Assembly: GCF_004193775.1 (NCBI RefSeq)
Contig: NC_041019.1
Location: forward strand, 9,348,204 to 9,412,203
Reading direction: 5' to 3'
Length of the DNA: 64,000 nucleotides
From: Glycine soja
Taxonomy: Eukaryota; Streptophyta; Magnoliopsida; Fabales; Fabaceae
The notes beneath the pieces were generated by a model. The model was not told the origin of the DNA. It made no database searches and saw only the letters and a program-made list of their open reading frames with translations. The position numbers and the translations under genes are program-made. Each line of letters begins with the position of its first letter. The stretch's first letter is position 1. Of the stretch, positions 11,146 through 22,106 are shown piece by piece.

Positions 11146-11658
11146 AATCTCTTATGTTAAGATACCCAATTCCCATCTAATATAACATTAGGTACTAAAT
11201 TCAATGTGGAAAGCTTAACATGTAGAGATTGGAACACATCATCGAAAGTATCCCAAAAGGTATGTGTTCGGTTCTGTAAGTTAAGGAGGTTGAAGTATAA
11301 CTTCTCAATGGTTCTTTTGAAAAATTGCATTTGCAGGTGCAAGAAAGAAAAGGACTACCTATATAAGCATGAAGTTTAGCCGCTTCAAGAAGCTGGGACT
11401 TGGCTTTGATATGCTTATGAAGGATAGGGACACAGGCTAGTAAACTAATGTCGAGCAAGAGTAATGTTATAAACTATTGTGCAGATTATCTTCATGTATT
11501 CATTATGAATAGAAAGGGTTCAATACTTAGTGACACCCTGATATTCGAATATTTGAAACGTGTAATTTGCTAAGATGAAATTCAATCGTCACGATATTTC
11601 ATCTATGCAGTAGTTTGTGGTATGTTATGACTTTGGTGATTTGATCGGTAATTACACT

Positions 11659-11673
11659 AAAATGGGGGAGGTT
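11659..11673 (+). other. Polypurine tract of copia A
   Basis: AAAATGGGGGAGGTT lies directly before the 3' LTR start TGTTGG, the expected plus-strand priming site. The identical tract is present in copia B (61404-61418). Confidence 0.85.
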
Positions 11674-12075
11674 TGTTGGACATTTTAGTGTAATTGATCT
11701 CTTTATTATGTTAAAATAAGAGTGCACGCTTGTTTTAATGTAATAACGAGATGTTCGGTTTAGGCAAATTTTGGAAGTTACATGGAAGGAAAAGGCAGTT
11801 TTTAAGAAAGATAAAACTTCCATCAACCGCCAAAAACCACCTGTTCATCAACCGCCAAAAACCACCTGTTCTTTGATTATAAATAATCATTCTGGTTCAG
11901 AAAGCATAACGGGTGACAAAACATACAAGACCAAAACAAAACTCTTGAATTATAATCTTCTAATTTTATCCGATTGAACAATTTTGGTTGAACCCCGAAA
12001 TTTGATTCAATCTGAAAGTGTTATACACGACTTTAGATTTATCCAGTATTATCTCGATTTTCAAATTAACCAACA
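11674..12075 (+). repeat. 3' LTR of copia A
   Basis: It is 402 bp long, nearly identical to 8195-8621 but with two 25-bp repeat units instead of three. It ends TTAACCAACA and is followed by the target duplication TCATT. Confidence 0.92.
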
Positions 12076-12881
12076 TCATTCACGTTAAAGAAAAAAATTA
12101 AATATATTTTTAATTCCTTTAATTTAGTATTTTTTAGTTCTTATAAATTATATTTATTTTGTTTTTAATCCTTAAAATATTTTAAATAGCGCTTTCAACC
12201 ATAAATAGTGTTATTTAAACAATTTAAATGATGATAAATAAAATAAATATAATTTGTAAAGACAAACAAAAAAATTGCAAGTAAAAAAGCAAAAGAATAC
12301 TAAATTAAATTATAGGGATTAAAAAGATATTTAAAAAAATCATATTTTAATCTTTTGAAATTTTAGTAACAAGAGGAAGAAAAAATAACATTCACCTTGC
12401 ATTTGTAATAAGGATTGCAATGAGGGATGAGATTTGAACAACATAGGGGTAAACAATTGGATATGTTAATTTGGGTTAAAATTGAGAATGAAAAAAGTTG
12501 GATCGTGTAAGTGTAGAGGGGAGATGTAGTAGAAAATAGAAATATAAAAAAATGACACAAATGAATATGTTGATGTGGCAGAAATAATATTGCAATCTCA
12601 CAACTCATGGTTGTGTGTCTTAGGATTTATATATTTTTAATTTGTATATGTGAATCTAATTTTTTTAATATTTTTAAAATTTTCAAAATTTACACACTAT
12701 TGTAAATTTATGAAAATTAGTTCCATAATTTTTATGTATATTTTGATAAAATTAAATAAGTTAATATTCATTTTTTTTTACAGAAGTTAATGTTCATTTA
12801 CTCTTTTAGTAATTTCAATCTTCTTATTTTTGTTGGTTTGATGCATATAAATAAGTTTTCTTTAATTTGAAGTGCATGTAG
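12076..12881. other. NLR upstream spacer, interrupted part
   Basis: No gene is seen. The sequence aligns with 52975-53235 upstream of NLR2, for example AATTAAATATATTTTTAATTC and then AGTAATTTCAATCTTCTTAT with GATGCATATAAATA and AAGTGCATGT. The left copy is longer in the middle (about 12180-12750, AT-rich, lineage-specific). It ends with TAG (12879-12881), the left half of the CACTA target duplication. Confidence 0.65.
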
Positions 12882-12904
12882 CACTACTACAAAAATAGTA
12901 TTTT

Positions 12905-13012
12905 ATGACGTCATATTGATGACGGTTTTTGAAAATTGTCTTAAAATAAAATGCGGTGACAAATTTGTAAATAAAAGAAGATGAACAACAATGATTTTTG
13001 TAAAACCGTCAT
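12905..13012. repeat. Sub-terminal repeats of the large CACTA element, left arm
   Basis: GATGACGGTTTTTGAAAATTGTC (12929 onward) and AAAACCGTCATTGTTGG (about 13001) form an inverted pair just inside the left terminus. The palindrome TGACGTCA (about 12906) lies alongside. This is the usual architecture for transposase binding in CACTA elements. Confidence 0.5.
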
Positions 13013-13440
13013 TGTTGGCGCGCTCACTTTTCACTCATCTTGTAGTAAAGAAGCATTCACTCTGTTCACTCACTCACCCTTGTGGTTTCCTTCACTTACT
13101 CACCCTTTGCTCATACATGACAGTGCTTCCCTCTGCCTCGGGTGCTTCTCCAACCACGTCTCCAACCCTCTCTCCCCGACCGTCTATGTCTCCTACGCTT
13201 TCTCCCAGCTCTTTCGCTCCTTCTCTATCCCTCACTTCCTTCAATCCCTTCTCACTTTCAACCCTCACTTCATCGTCTTCCATCTCCTTGTCGCCCTCGC
13301 CTCCTTCCACGACAAACCTATCGCTACTCAGCTCACGCATCTCATCCTCACTCTCTCTTCTTCCGCATATCCTTATGTTGGTTGTAAATTTGTCACTAGG
13401 GTTTTCGATCGCATCTCTTCCTGTGCTTTAGGCTAGACTT
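12981..13440 (+). pseudogene. Coding-like patch in the CACTA element, unidentified
   Basis: This stretch is much richer in C and in coding-like codons than its surroundings. It is open in more than one frame; frame 1 gives 151 residues containing NPLSPTVYVSYAFSQLF and FHLLVALASFHDKPIATQLT. I do not recognise the family. The patch is interrupted just after its end by Athila 1 at 13453. With the retroelement removed the sequence continues at 25134. It is most likely a captured host 5' exon, but it could be a composition artefact of a pyrimidine-rich leader. Confidence 0.35.
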
Positions 13441-13453
13441 CCCCATAATTGCA

Positions 13454-14832
13454 TGTTAGGCATTTGGCAAGTGTACCAAATGTCTAAGTAGTAAAAACCT
13501 CAGAAGTCTGAGTATCGATTTCCACAGGGATTTTGTGTTGCACTTGTATTGACTAACTTTCAATTTATAAAGAAGGAAAAATGAGAGAAAGAGTAGAAGG
13601 ATGGCACTGAATTATGATTAAGCAAAAAAAAAATAGAATAAGATGGAAATTCCAATGAGATGCAAGCATTAGGACCTAGCATTCCTTGATGGCCAAGGAT
13701 GCGTGAATTGAAAATGTTTTTAAATCGATGCAGTTGAATCTATCCTACCCTCATCTATCTATGTACTTATCCCTGATTCCTCATGATGACAAGCCTATCT
13801 TAATTACCTATCTCCCAAATTCCTTTGAAAAGATTCAGTAAGAAAAATGCATGAAGAGTTGATTTTAGATGTTGCAGAAAATACATGGGCATGAAGAACG
13901 TCATTCTATGTCTAGTAATGAATTCTTATGAAATCTTTTCTTTTAGTTATGTTAGTGATTACCCCCTCCCGAGTGATTAACCCCTAAAACTGAGACATGC
14001 ATATTCCCCTTAGATCCCAATTAGATGTTACCATAACCCCTAAAAGGATAATAAGGTGAAGATGCAAGATAAAATCAGAAAAGATCATAGGATAGAAAGA
14101 ACCTGGAAAGAACATCTTTTGCATTGATAAGTCTGAAGTACACCATACATCGCTTAGCTTTTTAGGCCTGCCAGACCCTAACTAGGGGACTAGCCACTCA
14201 TGGGCATAAGGGCTTTACAATGAGAGGGATAGAAGAAAGAATACAAATGATAGAGAGAGAAAAGAAGAGGAGTTCTCAGGCTTAAGGTGGTGATAGGAGT
14301 GCTCTGAGACTCGGTGTGTCGTCCCCCCTTGGCTGAGCTCTCTATTTATAGCGGCTGGAGTGGGCTTTGGGCCTTCGTAGGCGTGCTTAGCGTAGAACTC
14401 CTCGCTTAGCGCGTTCAGATCGCGCACTCGGCGTGCTCCTTTCGCTTAGCGCGTGCTACTTTTGTTGGATCGTGCGCTTAGCGTGACATATGTGCTTAGC
14501 GTGTTCAGTTTTAGTTGTGCGCGCTGGGCGGGCATGTCAAGTCTTTGAGCTTAACGCTTTGCTTAGCGCCTGCGCCTTCTGGTCCGCTTAGCGTGTGTTG
14601 TGCGCTAAGTGCGAGTGTTGGGCTTGGCCTTCATTCATATTGCTTCTTTTTTTTCCCTTCATTATTCTCCCACGTTTTGCTTTTGACCCTCCAGTTTTCA
14701 TATCTACAGCCACAATTAATCAAAAACATTAATTCTTTTACATTTAAGCGCAAATAACTACTAAATAATTATTTTTAAAGCCAAATTTGCTTGATTTTTT
14801 ATTATTAATGTACAATTATTTAGCTGTTATCA
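13454..14832 (-). repeat. 3' LTR of Athila 1
   Basis: It is 1,379 bp long. It pairs with 23720-25128; the two differ by scattered substitutions and small indels, including loss of about 28 bp here near 14523 between short GCGC-containing repeats. It contains CGCTTAGCG-type motifs between 14385 and 14615. Confidence 0.93.
14385..14620. repeat. CGCTTAGCG dyad-motif cluster in the Athila 1 3' LTR
   Basis: At least ten variants of GCTTAGCG or GCTAAG(C/T)G sit within about 240 bp, spaced 15-35 bp. Many show CpG decay to TG or CA (CTTAGTG, CTTAGCA), expected from cytosine methylation in a silenced repeat. Confidence 0.8.
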
Positions 14833-14850
14833 AAATCCCCCAAATTAAAA
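14833..14850 (-). other. Polypurine tract of Athila 1
   Basis: On the minus strand the sequence before the 3' LTR reads TTTTAATTTGGGGGATTT, a G-rich purine tract abutting the LTR. The equivalent in Athila 3 is at 38062-38076. Confidence 0.7.
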
Positions 14851-16336
14851 CTTTGCTTGTCCCCAAGCAAATAAAAAATTAATAGCAGGCTTCGAATGTT
14901 CCAACACTGTCAATGGCTGCAGTTCCTCAAATTCCTTCAAATGGTCCTTTCTGCATTTGTCAAAATCTTGTAATGGAAACACAAAGGTTAGTGTTTCTCT
15001 CTAAGCACAAGTGTCTGGGTGAGTGTTTGGATTTCTACGACCTGTAATTTAAGATTCCCAAGTTTTGCACTTCATCTTAGTTAAGGTTATCAATACTTAC
15101 ATTTGGTGGATCACTAAGGACTTTTAATGGCTTGTAATAGGGCCTGGCTAAATAAGAAAGCATGGTTTTTCTGGGATTTCAAAAACTTAGGGTTATAAGA
15201 GAGCATTTCCTAGAAAAACTTTCCCTTATCCTACCTAGGCTTCTTTATTTCTCAGCCTTTATTATTCTCACAACACTTTTTTTTTCTTAGGCCTAATGAC
15301 ACCTCCCCTTTTCTGCCCTTATTTCAAAATTCTTCTTCTTTTTTTTTTGGAAAAGACATACTTTGGGCTTACAACTTCTGAGGGTGTCCTATTGTGTCCT
15401 GCTCTACTTTTTTAAGGCAAATTCCCTTAGCAATCCCCCAAATTAAGGACCTATTATGTCTTGAAACCCTTATGCTCTCTTAGAACCCTAAAACAAGGTC
15501 AAGGATATCAAAGATTAGGCTCAGGGGTTTATCAAACAAATTAATTTTTGGCTCAATAAGGGTGCAAGGGAAAAAATCTTTTTAGGTTGGCTTTTGGCTG
15601 AGTAGCTAGAATAAAAACAAACATGGCCTTGATCATATCCACCTCATGTAACTAATCTAACAGTCTAAGAATAATGCAAAACTAGGAACTTAAAAACAAA
15701 CGTTCTCTCACAATTAAGTTCACACATCTCACCGGGACAAGATAAAGTTATCAGCTTACTAGACCGTGATCTCTTCCCATCAAGCTAACCTTTCTCTTCC
15801 TTTGTAATTCATGTTCCACTGCTCAACTGACTTTTGCTTCCAGGAACCAGTATTTCCATAATATCATTATGCAGCATATCGAATGTTGAATCCTTTCAGA
15901 AAAAACTCAAAAGTAACTTCACAATTTATCAGGCAATTATTCAATGACAGAAATGAACTACTGATTACTATTATTTACAGACCCATTTTTGTTTTAAGTT
16001 TCAAGAAAACATCAAAACATCAAAATAAAATAAACTAAAACTAAAAACATGACAAAATCAAAACTAAAAACATAAAAGAGAACTAAGGTCCTATGTCTCC
16101 TCCGCCTATGTCTGCCCATGGGCCTCAGTCTACTATCGCAAGCTCTATGATGATGTCGCCATCAACTCCAGCATCTTCTCCGACTCCGACTCCAGAAGGC
16201 TCTCCCCTCTATCAGTAGAGGGCTGGACTCCTGGGCATGCGACCTATTAAATGTAGGCCTCTAGAGTCGTGAGTGGTGGGTCCATCTTCAGATGAAGAGA
16301 CAGTCGATGCAGGTCCTGAATAATGATTTGTTGTCC
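14851..16336 (-). other. Athila 1 3' untranslated region
   Basis: No reliable frame. Blocks such as GGCTTGTAATAGGGCCTGGCT (15130 region), the 'hundred-base' CTCTCTTAGAACCCTAAAACAAGGTCAAGG stretch and AACTTAAAAACAAACGTTCTCTCACAATTAAG recur in Athila 2 (28730-29180) and Athila 3 (38460-39200). This is therefore a conserved non-coding part of the family and not random spacer. Confidence 0.55.
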
Positions 16337-17328
16337 CTAGTACAAGGACCTGAGCGTCTGGCTATGCATGTCGGATGGTGCTGAAGTGGAAACCTGCGGA
16401 CGAGGAGCGACCTGAGAAGGCGGAGGAGCATCTGGTGCTGGTGCTGCGACTCTGGTGCGGGTGTGTCGGGTCCCGGGAAATATGATGGATAGGTCAGCAG
16501 GGTTCCAATAGTTCTTCTTAATGTATGCCAAGTTGATCATAGGGCTTAGTGACTCAAAGATCAAGGTGTCAGAGGTAACCCCCTGAATGTCACACAACGC
16601 TGTGATCAATGCTGGAAACCGAAGCCTGGAGGTGTTGGACTGGGTGATCTGGCTAATCTGTAGAGAAATAAAACTCCCTAGGTCCAGGTCCATCTTCTTC
16701 ACTAATCCATATATAAGTCGGGCCCTGTCAACATTCAAATCAGAAGTATGTGAGGTAGGAGCAAGATTAAAATTAGAAAGGACACTCCACGTCTGGACGA
16801 GTGTCGTCAAATCCTTCTACAACAACTTTTAGGGGGCATCATCAGCGTTCAAGACAAAACATCCCCCTGGTGTGCACAGAGTTGCTGCGATGGCCTCGTG
16901 ATCTGGATGAGTGTAGAGGTACTGAGAGTAAGCTGGGTACTCTTCTCCATCTGCCAAGATGACCGGGGTGTCGAGGTAGTCATTAAGCGTCTCTGCGTCG
17001 AATCTGACGACCTGTCCTCGCACCCTGCAGAACTTCGGGCTCCAGTCCTCTGGATCATATAAGTTAGAGTAGAACTCCTTCACCAGAGCGACATCGATCC
17101 GCTTCTCTGGAAGCCTGGTCAGGACACAGTGCCACTACCGCCTCTGTAGCTCCCCCAAAATTCATCCAACATACCAGGGGCAAGCTCTACATTCCTCTCC
17201 GGAAGAATGTTTCAGAGCTAAATGTTGTTCTGATACCTGTGCCAAGCGATCTCTGAATTAAATAGGGAAGAATGCTAGTTGGATGCTTCCCCTGGTGTGG
17301 GCACAACTCGGCGTTTCCAGGAAGACAT
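16337..17328 (-). pseudogene. Athila 1 post-pol ORF (env-like / 'putative plant transposon protein'), broken
   Basis: It starts at an ATG at 17328 (MSSWKRR..), parallel to MASRKRK in Athila 2. Stops at about 17275 and elsewhere break it. The recognisable parts are VKEFYSNLYDPEDWSPK and RVRGQVVRFDAETLNDYLDTP (17090-16960), then DLNVDRARLIYGLVKKMDLDLGSFI and INLAYIKKNYWNP (16740-16500). The end is proline/alanine-rich. This is the protein often annotated as a plant transposon protein or env-like ORF of Athila elements. I see no signal peptide or clear membrane span, so an envelope role is not supported by the sequence. Confidence 0.75.
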
Positions 17329-17477
17329 CTGGAAAAAAAACAAAGCAGAAAGCGGATTGCAGTTAGTAAACATTGGGGGTGCAGACATAACTCACAAAAG
17401 AAGGTGCACAAAGTAAAGAAAGGGGGGTGCAGAAAGTAAAGCACAATGGCTGATGGACCCTAAGGCCCAGCCCAACC

Positions 17478-18103
17478 AGGCGCGCTTAGCGTCAGTCCCT
17501 GAGCTGGCTGGTGACACGCGCTTAGCGCGCATATTAAGCACTTAGCGCTTTCCTCTTCTTCCATGGATGTGCTTAGCACATAGGTGTGGGCTTAGGGCAC
17601 CACACGTCTTCCACCTGTGCTGTAAGAGCTCACTTAGCACGCTGCATCATGCTTAGCGAGCTCATCATTATGGCCTCCAGAATGTCAGCATTCACTAAGC
17701 CTCGTGCAAGGCTTAGCACGATGATACCTATACAATCACAAAAATAGAAATCCAGAACAATGCCTTACCTTGTTAGCAGAAGAAAAATATGGGAGAAGAA
17801 GTAGGAAGAGCAACAGAGCACAAAGAGAGCAAGAGTGAGCAGAAAGGAGAAGAAAATGACAAAATGAGGTAGAAAGAAATTTAAAGGAAAAGAAAAGGAA
17901 GAGGAAGTTGGGGCCTTGGACAGTTTTCGAAAACTGCCCAGCAGTTAAGGCTCACGCGCTTAGCGAGCAGCTACCGCTAAGCGCCCCACAGGTAATGACC
18001 CTTGGAATTCCCCCCCAATTTTGAAATTCAAAATTTAAAAACTGACCTGGGCACTTGGCGAGGAGCTCACTGAGCGCGGTTGACGTCATGCGCGCTTAGC
18101 GCG
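17478..18103. repeat. CGCTTAGCG dyad-motif cluster between integrase and the post-pol ORF, Athila 1
   Basis: More than ten GCGCTTAGCG-type motifs lie in the untranslated stretch, for example around 17488, 17520, 17640, 17945 and 18095, together with the decayed forms CTTAGCAC and CTTAGCGT. They stop at the flanking coding regions. Confidence 0.8.
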
Positions 18104-18328
18104 TGGCTTCTTACAACCCAATATTCATCTGCTTTCTGCACCCTTGTTATTGTTGTCTGCACCTGTTGGGCTTGTGCTTTTTTTTTTGAGTTACAGAACA
18201 ATAGCTAAACCTGTACAAAATATGCTGGGTTGCCTCCCAGCCAGCGCTTAGTTTATCGTCTTTAGCTAGACACTATGCTTCCTTCAAGGGTCCGTCAAGT
18301 AGACAATGCTTGTCAATCTCTCAAGTTG

Positions 18329-19499
18329 TCACCCATTATAGATCTTTAAATGCTGTCCATTAACGATCCATCTCCTCTCAAGGTTGCCTCCTGCAGGGTC
18401 CATTAATTCTACTGCTTCATGTGGTCTCACTTCTTTAATCACAAATGGCCCTGACCACTTTGATTTTAGCTTTCCTGGGAACAATCTAAGCCTGAAGTTA
18501 AAGAGTAAAACCTGTTGTCCTAGCTGGAAGTCTTTTCTCTGCAACTTTTTGTCATGATACGCCTTCATCTTCTGCTTATAAATTCTGGATGACTCGTAAG
18601 CATTAAGTCTCATTTCTTCTAACTCCATCAATTGTAATCTTCTCTTTTCTCCACATGCGGCTTCATTGAAGTTGAGCAATTTGAGAGCCCAATAAGCCTT
18701 ATGCTCCAACTCCATTGGTAAGTGACATGCTTTCCCATATACTAACTAAAATGGAGACAGTCTGATGGGGGTCTTGAATGCTGTCCTGTAGGCCCAAAGA
18801 GTGTCATCAAGCTTCAAAGCCCAATCCTTCCTTGTCGATGCAACAGTTTTCTCAAGGATTCGCTTCAACTCTCTATTAGAAATTTTTGCTTGGCCATTTG
18901 TCTGTGGATGATAAGGTGTGGCTACCTTATGTCTGGCATTATAATGCTCCAGGACTTTTTTTCAATTGATTATTGCAAAAATGCATTCCCCCATCACTAA
19001 TTAGGGCTTGTGGGACTCTGAAACGGGAGAAAATATTTTTCTTCAAAAACTTGATTACTACTCTGGCATCATCTTTCGGAGTGGCTATGGCTTCCACCCA
19101 CTTGAACACGTAATCCACAGCTACCAGGATATAAATATTCCCGTATGTAGAAGGAAGAGGTCCCATGAAATCAATGCCCCAGCAATCAAAAATCTCTACC
19201 TCCATGATGTTTTGTAGAGGCATCTCGTTTCTTCTAGAAATCCCCCCTGTTCTCTGGCATTTATCACAACAACATACAAACTCGTGAGCATCTTTAAAAA
19301 TAGAGGGCCAAAAGAAACCTGATTGTAGCACTTTTGCTGTTGTCTTGTCTCCACTGTGGTGACCGCCATAGGGTGAATTGTGGCAGTTCCAAAGAATGCT
19401 TCGAGCTTCCTCTTTTGTGACGCACCTTCTCAATAGATTATCAGCTCCTACTATGAACAAATGAGGGTCATCCCATACATAGAAGCGGGCGTCGTGCAA
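18329..19499 (-). pseudogene. Athila 1 integrase, broken
   Basis: The N-terminal part (19499-18939) contains the zinc-binding region (CHNSPYGGHHSGDKT .. CDKCQRTG) and the core DFMGPLPSTYGN with the first catalytic Asp, plus ALISDGGMHF with the second. A frameshift follows near 18960. The C-terminal part (18715-18329) contains the chromatin-proximal segment KLKSKWSGPFVIKEV. The catalytic Glu region between them is out of frame. Gypsy-type integrases insert the cDNA; this copy cannot. Confidence 0.85.
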
Positions 19500-19624
19500 A
19501 AAATTCTTCGGCTGACTCTAATTAAGTTATTCTGGAATGATTCTCGTGGCTTTGTAATTAGCCATATCAGCAAACCAAGGTCTGGTGGCAACTTGCAAAA
19601 GGAAATCATCTGGAAACTCTTATT

Positions 19625-19990
19625 TCACCTCCGATTCTTGGTTATTTCTTCATTCTTCAACCGGGACAGGTGATCGGCTACCACATTCTTAGATCCTTTC
19701 TTATCCTTGATGATGATGTCAAACTCTTGTATCAGTAGGACCCATCTAATCAACCTTGGCTTAGAGTCTGTCTTGACAAGAAGGTGCTTGATAGCAGTGT
19801 GATCTATGAAGATTATGACCCTCGACCCTATCAGATAAGACCTGAATTTCTCCAAGGCAAAGACAATGGCTAGCATTTCCTTTTTTGTGGTGGCATAATT
19901 CAGTTATGCTTCATTAAGGACCTTGCTAGCATAGTAGATGGGGTGAAATACCTTGTCATGCCTCTGTCCCAGAACTGCTCCCACTGCATA
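19625..19990 (-). pseudogene. Athila 1 RNase H domain
   Basis: The frame 19876-19625 encodes [19 protein letters not shown] and [12 protein letters not shown], then DHLSRL, which are RNase H/RT-connection hallmarks of Ty3/gypsy. It lies between RT and integrase as expected. Upstream frames to about 19990 show the preceding domain with a stop (AELCH-type region). Confidence 0.8.
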
Positions 19991-20284
19991 ATCATTGGCA
20001 TCACACATTAATTCAAAGTCTTTACTCCAGTCAGGTCCAATCATCACTGGTGCAGTAGTGAGCTTGTTCTTCAGTGTCTAAAATGCTGCTGAAAATTCTT
20101 CATCAAACTTAAAAACCACGTCCTTATTCAGCAAATTGCTTAAGGGATTGGCAATCTTTGAGAAGTCCTTGATGAACCTCCTGTAGAACCCTGCATGCCC
20201 TAGGAAACTTCTGACGCCTTTGACATTCAGCGGTGGTGGAAACTTCTCAATGACTTCTATCTTTGCCCGATCAACCTCAATCCC

Positions 20285-21233
20285 TCAGACTGAAATTTTG
20301 TGGCCTAGGACTATGTCTTCTTGAACCATGAAGTGGCATTTTTCCCAATTCAGCACCAAGTTAGTCTTTACACACCTCTGTAATACCATTTCCAAATTCT
20401 TCAAGCAGCTGTCAAATAAGGGTCGGAAAACTGAGAAGTCGTCCATGAATACCTCAATGCTTTTTTCCATCCAAGAAACAGTAGTATGCCTGTCCCACAA
20501 GCCTTTCCAGCATCTGATCCATGAAGGGCAGAGGAAAGTGGTCTTTCCTTGTGGCTTCATTCAGCTTGCGGTAGTCGATGCATATTCACTAGCCAGTGAC
20601 AGTTCGAGTAGGTATCAAGTCATTCTTCTCGTTTTGGACAACTGTCATTCCTCTTTTCTTCGGAACTACCTGTACTGGGCTTACCCACGCACTGTCAGAG
20701 ATGGGGTAGATAAGCCCAACCTCTAGAAGCTTGAGCACCTCTTTTTTTACCTCTTCCTTCATTGTTGGGTTTAGCCGTCTTTGGGGCTGATGGACTGGCC
20801 TGTAATCTTCTTCCATCATTATCATGTGCATGCAGTAGGCAGGATTGATTCCTTTGAGGTTCGATATGTGCCACCCAATTGCTTCCTTATTTCTCTTCAG
20901 AATTTCTACTAACCTGGTCTCTTCTTTAGATGTGAGTGCATTGCTAATTACCACAGGCTTAGTCTCATCTTCTTCCAAGAACACATACTTCAGATGGTCG
21001 AGCAATATCTTTAACTCTACTTTCTTCTTCTACGATGGAACATGTTTCTTCAGTTCTTCAAATCTGGCTTCCTCCTCACGAATATTCTCTGCTCGATCCA
21101 AGTCTTCCAAGCAAGCCTTGAGATCTTCTTCCTCTTCACTGGTTAGGTAGTCTAATGCATTCATCATGGCTTTCTCCAATGAAGTCTGTGGTACTTCTAG
21201 AGCACTGACGTCTTCCTCGTCAATTTCTTCCAC
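20285..21233 (-). pseudogene. Athila 1 reverse transcriptase, internally deleted
   Basis: RT starts with LLDHLKYVFLEEDETKPVV and the fingers motif AYCMHMIMMEE..RPVHQPQRRLNP, followed by WVSPVQVVPKKRG. After a stop (20589) and frame change the sequence jumps from the palm segment to IEVFMDDFSVF, the catalytic F-M-D-D, at about 20450. A segment normally around 60 codons long between the Asp of motif A and this motif is missing. The frame then continues to GHKISV at 20285. It is not functional. Confidence 0.85.
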
Positions 21234-21254
21234 CTTGAAGCACTTCCAGCTTTC

Positions 21255-22106
21255 CTATGGGTACTTCATTGCCTTAGACAGGTCAAAGGTTATCTTCTGA
21301 TTGTCAATGCTCAACTCTAGATTTCCATTCCCCATGTCCACCACACAGTTGGTAGTCAGCATGAAGGGTCTGCCTAAGATAAGAGGAATCTCAATGTCCT
21401 CCTCGATATCCATGATGACAAAGTCCACCAGGAAAGTGAAGTGGCTGACTTTGACTAGGACATCTTCCACTACTCTGTATGGTCGTGTGATGGAGTGGTC
21501 CGCTAGCTGAAGTGTCATCCTGGTAGGGTCGATCTTCAGATTCCCAATTCTTCTGCATATCGAAAGGGGCATCAAGTTGATACTTGCCCCTAAGTAAATG
21601 AGGGCTTTGTCTACCGCTCATTTCCCTATGGTACAGGGGATAGTGACACTTTCGGGGTCTTTAAATTTCTTGGGTAGCTTCCTTTGTATTACAGCACTGC
21701 AGTTGCCTCCCACCACAATTTTCTCATTATCAAGATACTTCCCATTCTTGGTGAGGAAGTCTTTCATAAACTTGGAGTAAAGCGGCATCTGCTGTAAAGC
21801 TTCCCCGAATGGCATTGTGATTTCCAGCCCCTTGAATATTTCTAAGAAACGCTTGAAGTAGCGCTCCTTGTTCTTTGTGGAGGGCACTAAAGGATATGGT
21901 GGTTCCTTTAGAGGGGCTGGTTGCTCTTCTTTCCTGGCCTCTTGTGCTAACTGACTCTTGGCCTTGGGGAGTAAGACCGTCTTCTCTGTTTCTTCTTCTT
22001 TCTTCCGCTCTCCTCTGTTTTCATCCCTGTCTGCCTTGCCTTCCTTAGACTGGTCTTCTTTTTCTTCTGCCTCCTCTTTTGCTCTCTTCTGACTTTTGGT
22101 CAGCAC
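21255..22106 (-). pseudogene. Athila 1 aspartic protease with mutated active site
   Basis: The region encodes a Lys/Glu-rich linker (22106-21930), then LKEPPYPLVPSTKNKERYF, GNCSAVIQRKLPKKF and the protease. The active-site triad that is DLGAS in Athila 2 and 3 reads YLGAS here, an Asp-to-Tyr change. A stop (about 21618) precedes it. The flap and C-terminal region IPLILGRPFM is preserved. Retroviral-type proteases need this Asp, so this copy is dead. Confidence 0.85.

Larger units (their letters stand above)
8195..12075 (+). mobile_element. Ty1/copia retrotransposon, copia A (internally deleted)
   Basis: Two LTRs (8195-8621 and 11674-12075) start TGTTGGACATTT and end near TTAACCAACA, flanked by near-identical 5-bp repeats (TCTTT at 8190-8194, TCATT at 12076-12080). 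Inside are gag remnants and then a large RT/RNase H frame. The order gag then RT with RNase H at the end, and the YVDD motif, fit Ty1/copia. The zinc knuckle, protease and integrase are missing: the gag frame at about 9330 jumps straight into the region before RT. A polypurine tract (AAAATGGGGGAGGTT, 11659-11673) abuts the 3' LTR. No standard TGGTATCAGAGC primer site follows the 5' LTR. The very similar LTRs suggest a recent insertion. The paralogous NLR2 upstream DNA lacks it. Confidence 0.93.

Noticed and set aside
13092..13340. 82-codon acidic minus-strand frame (VGDIDGRGERVGDVVGEAPEAEG)
   Set aside because: It is the complement of a C/T-rich stretch open in several frames, with no similarity and no start or splice context.
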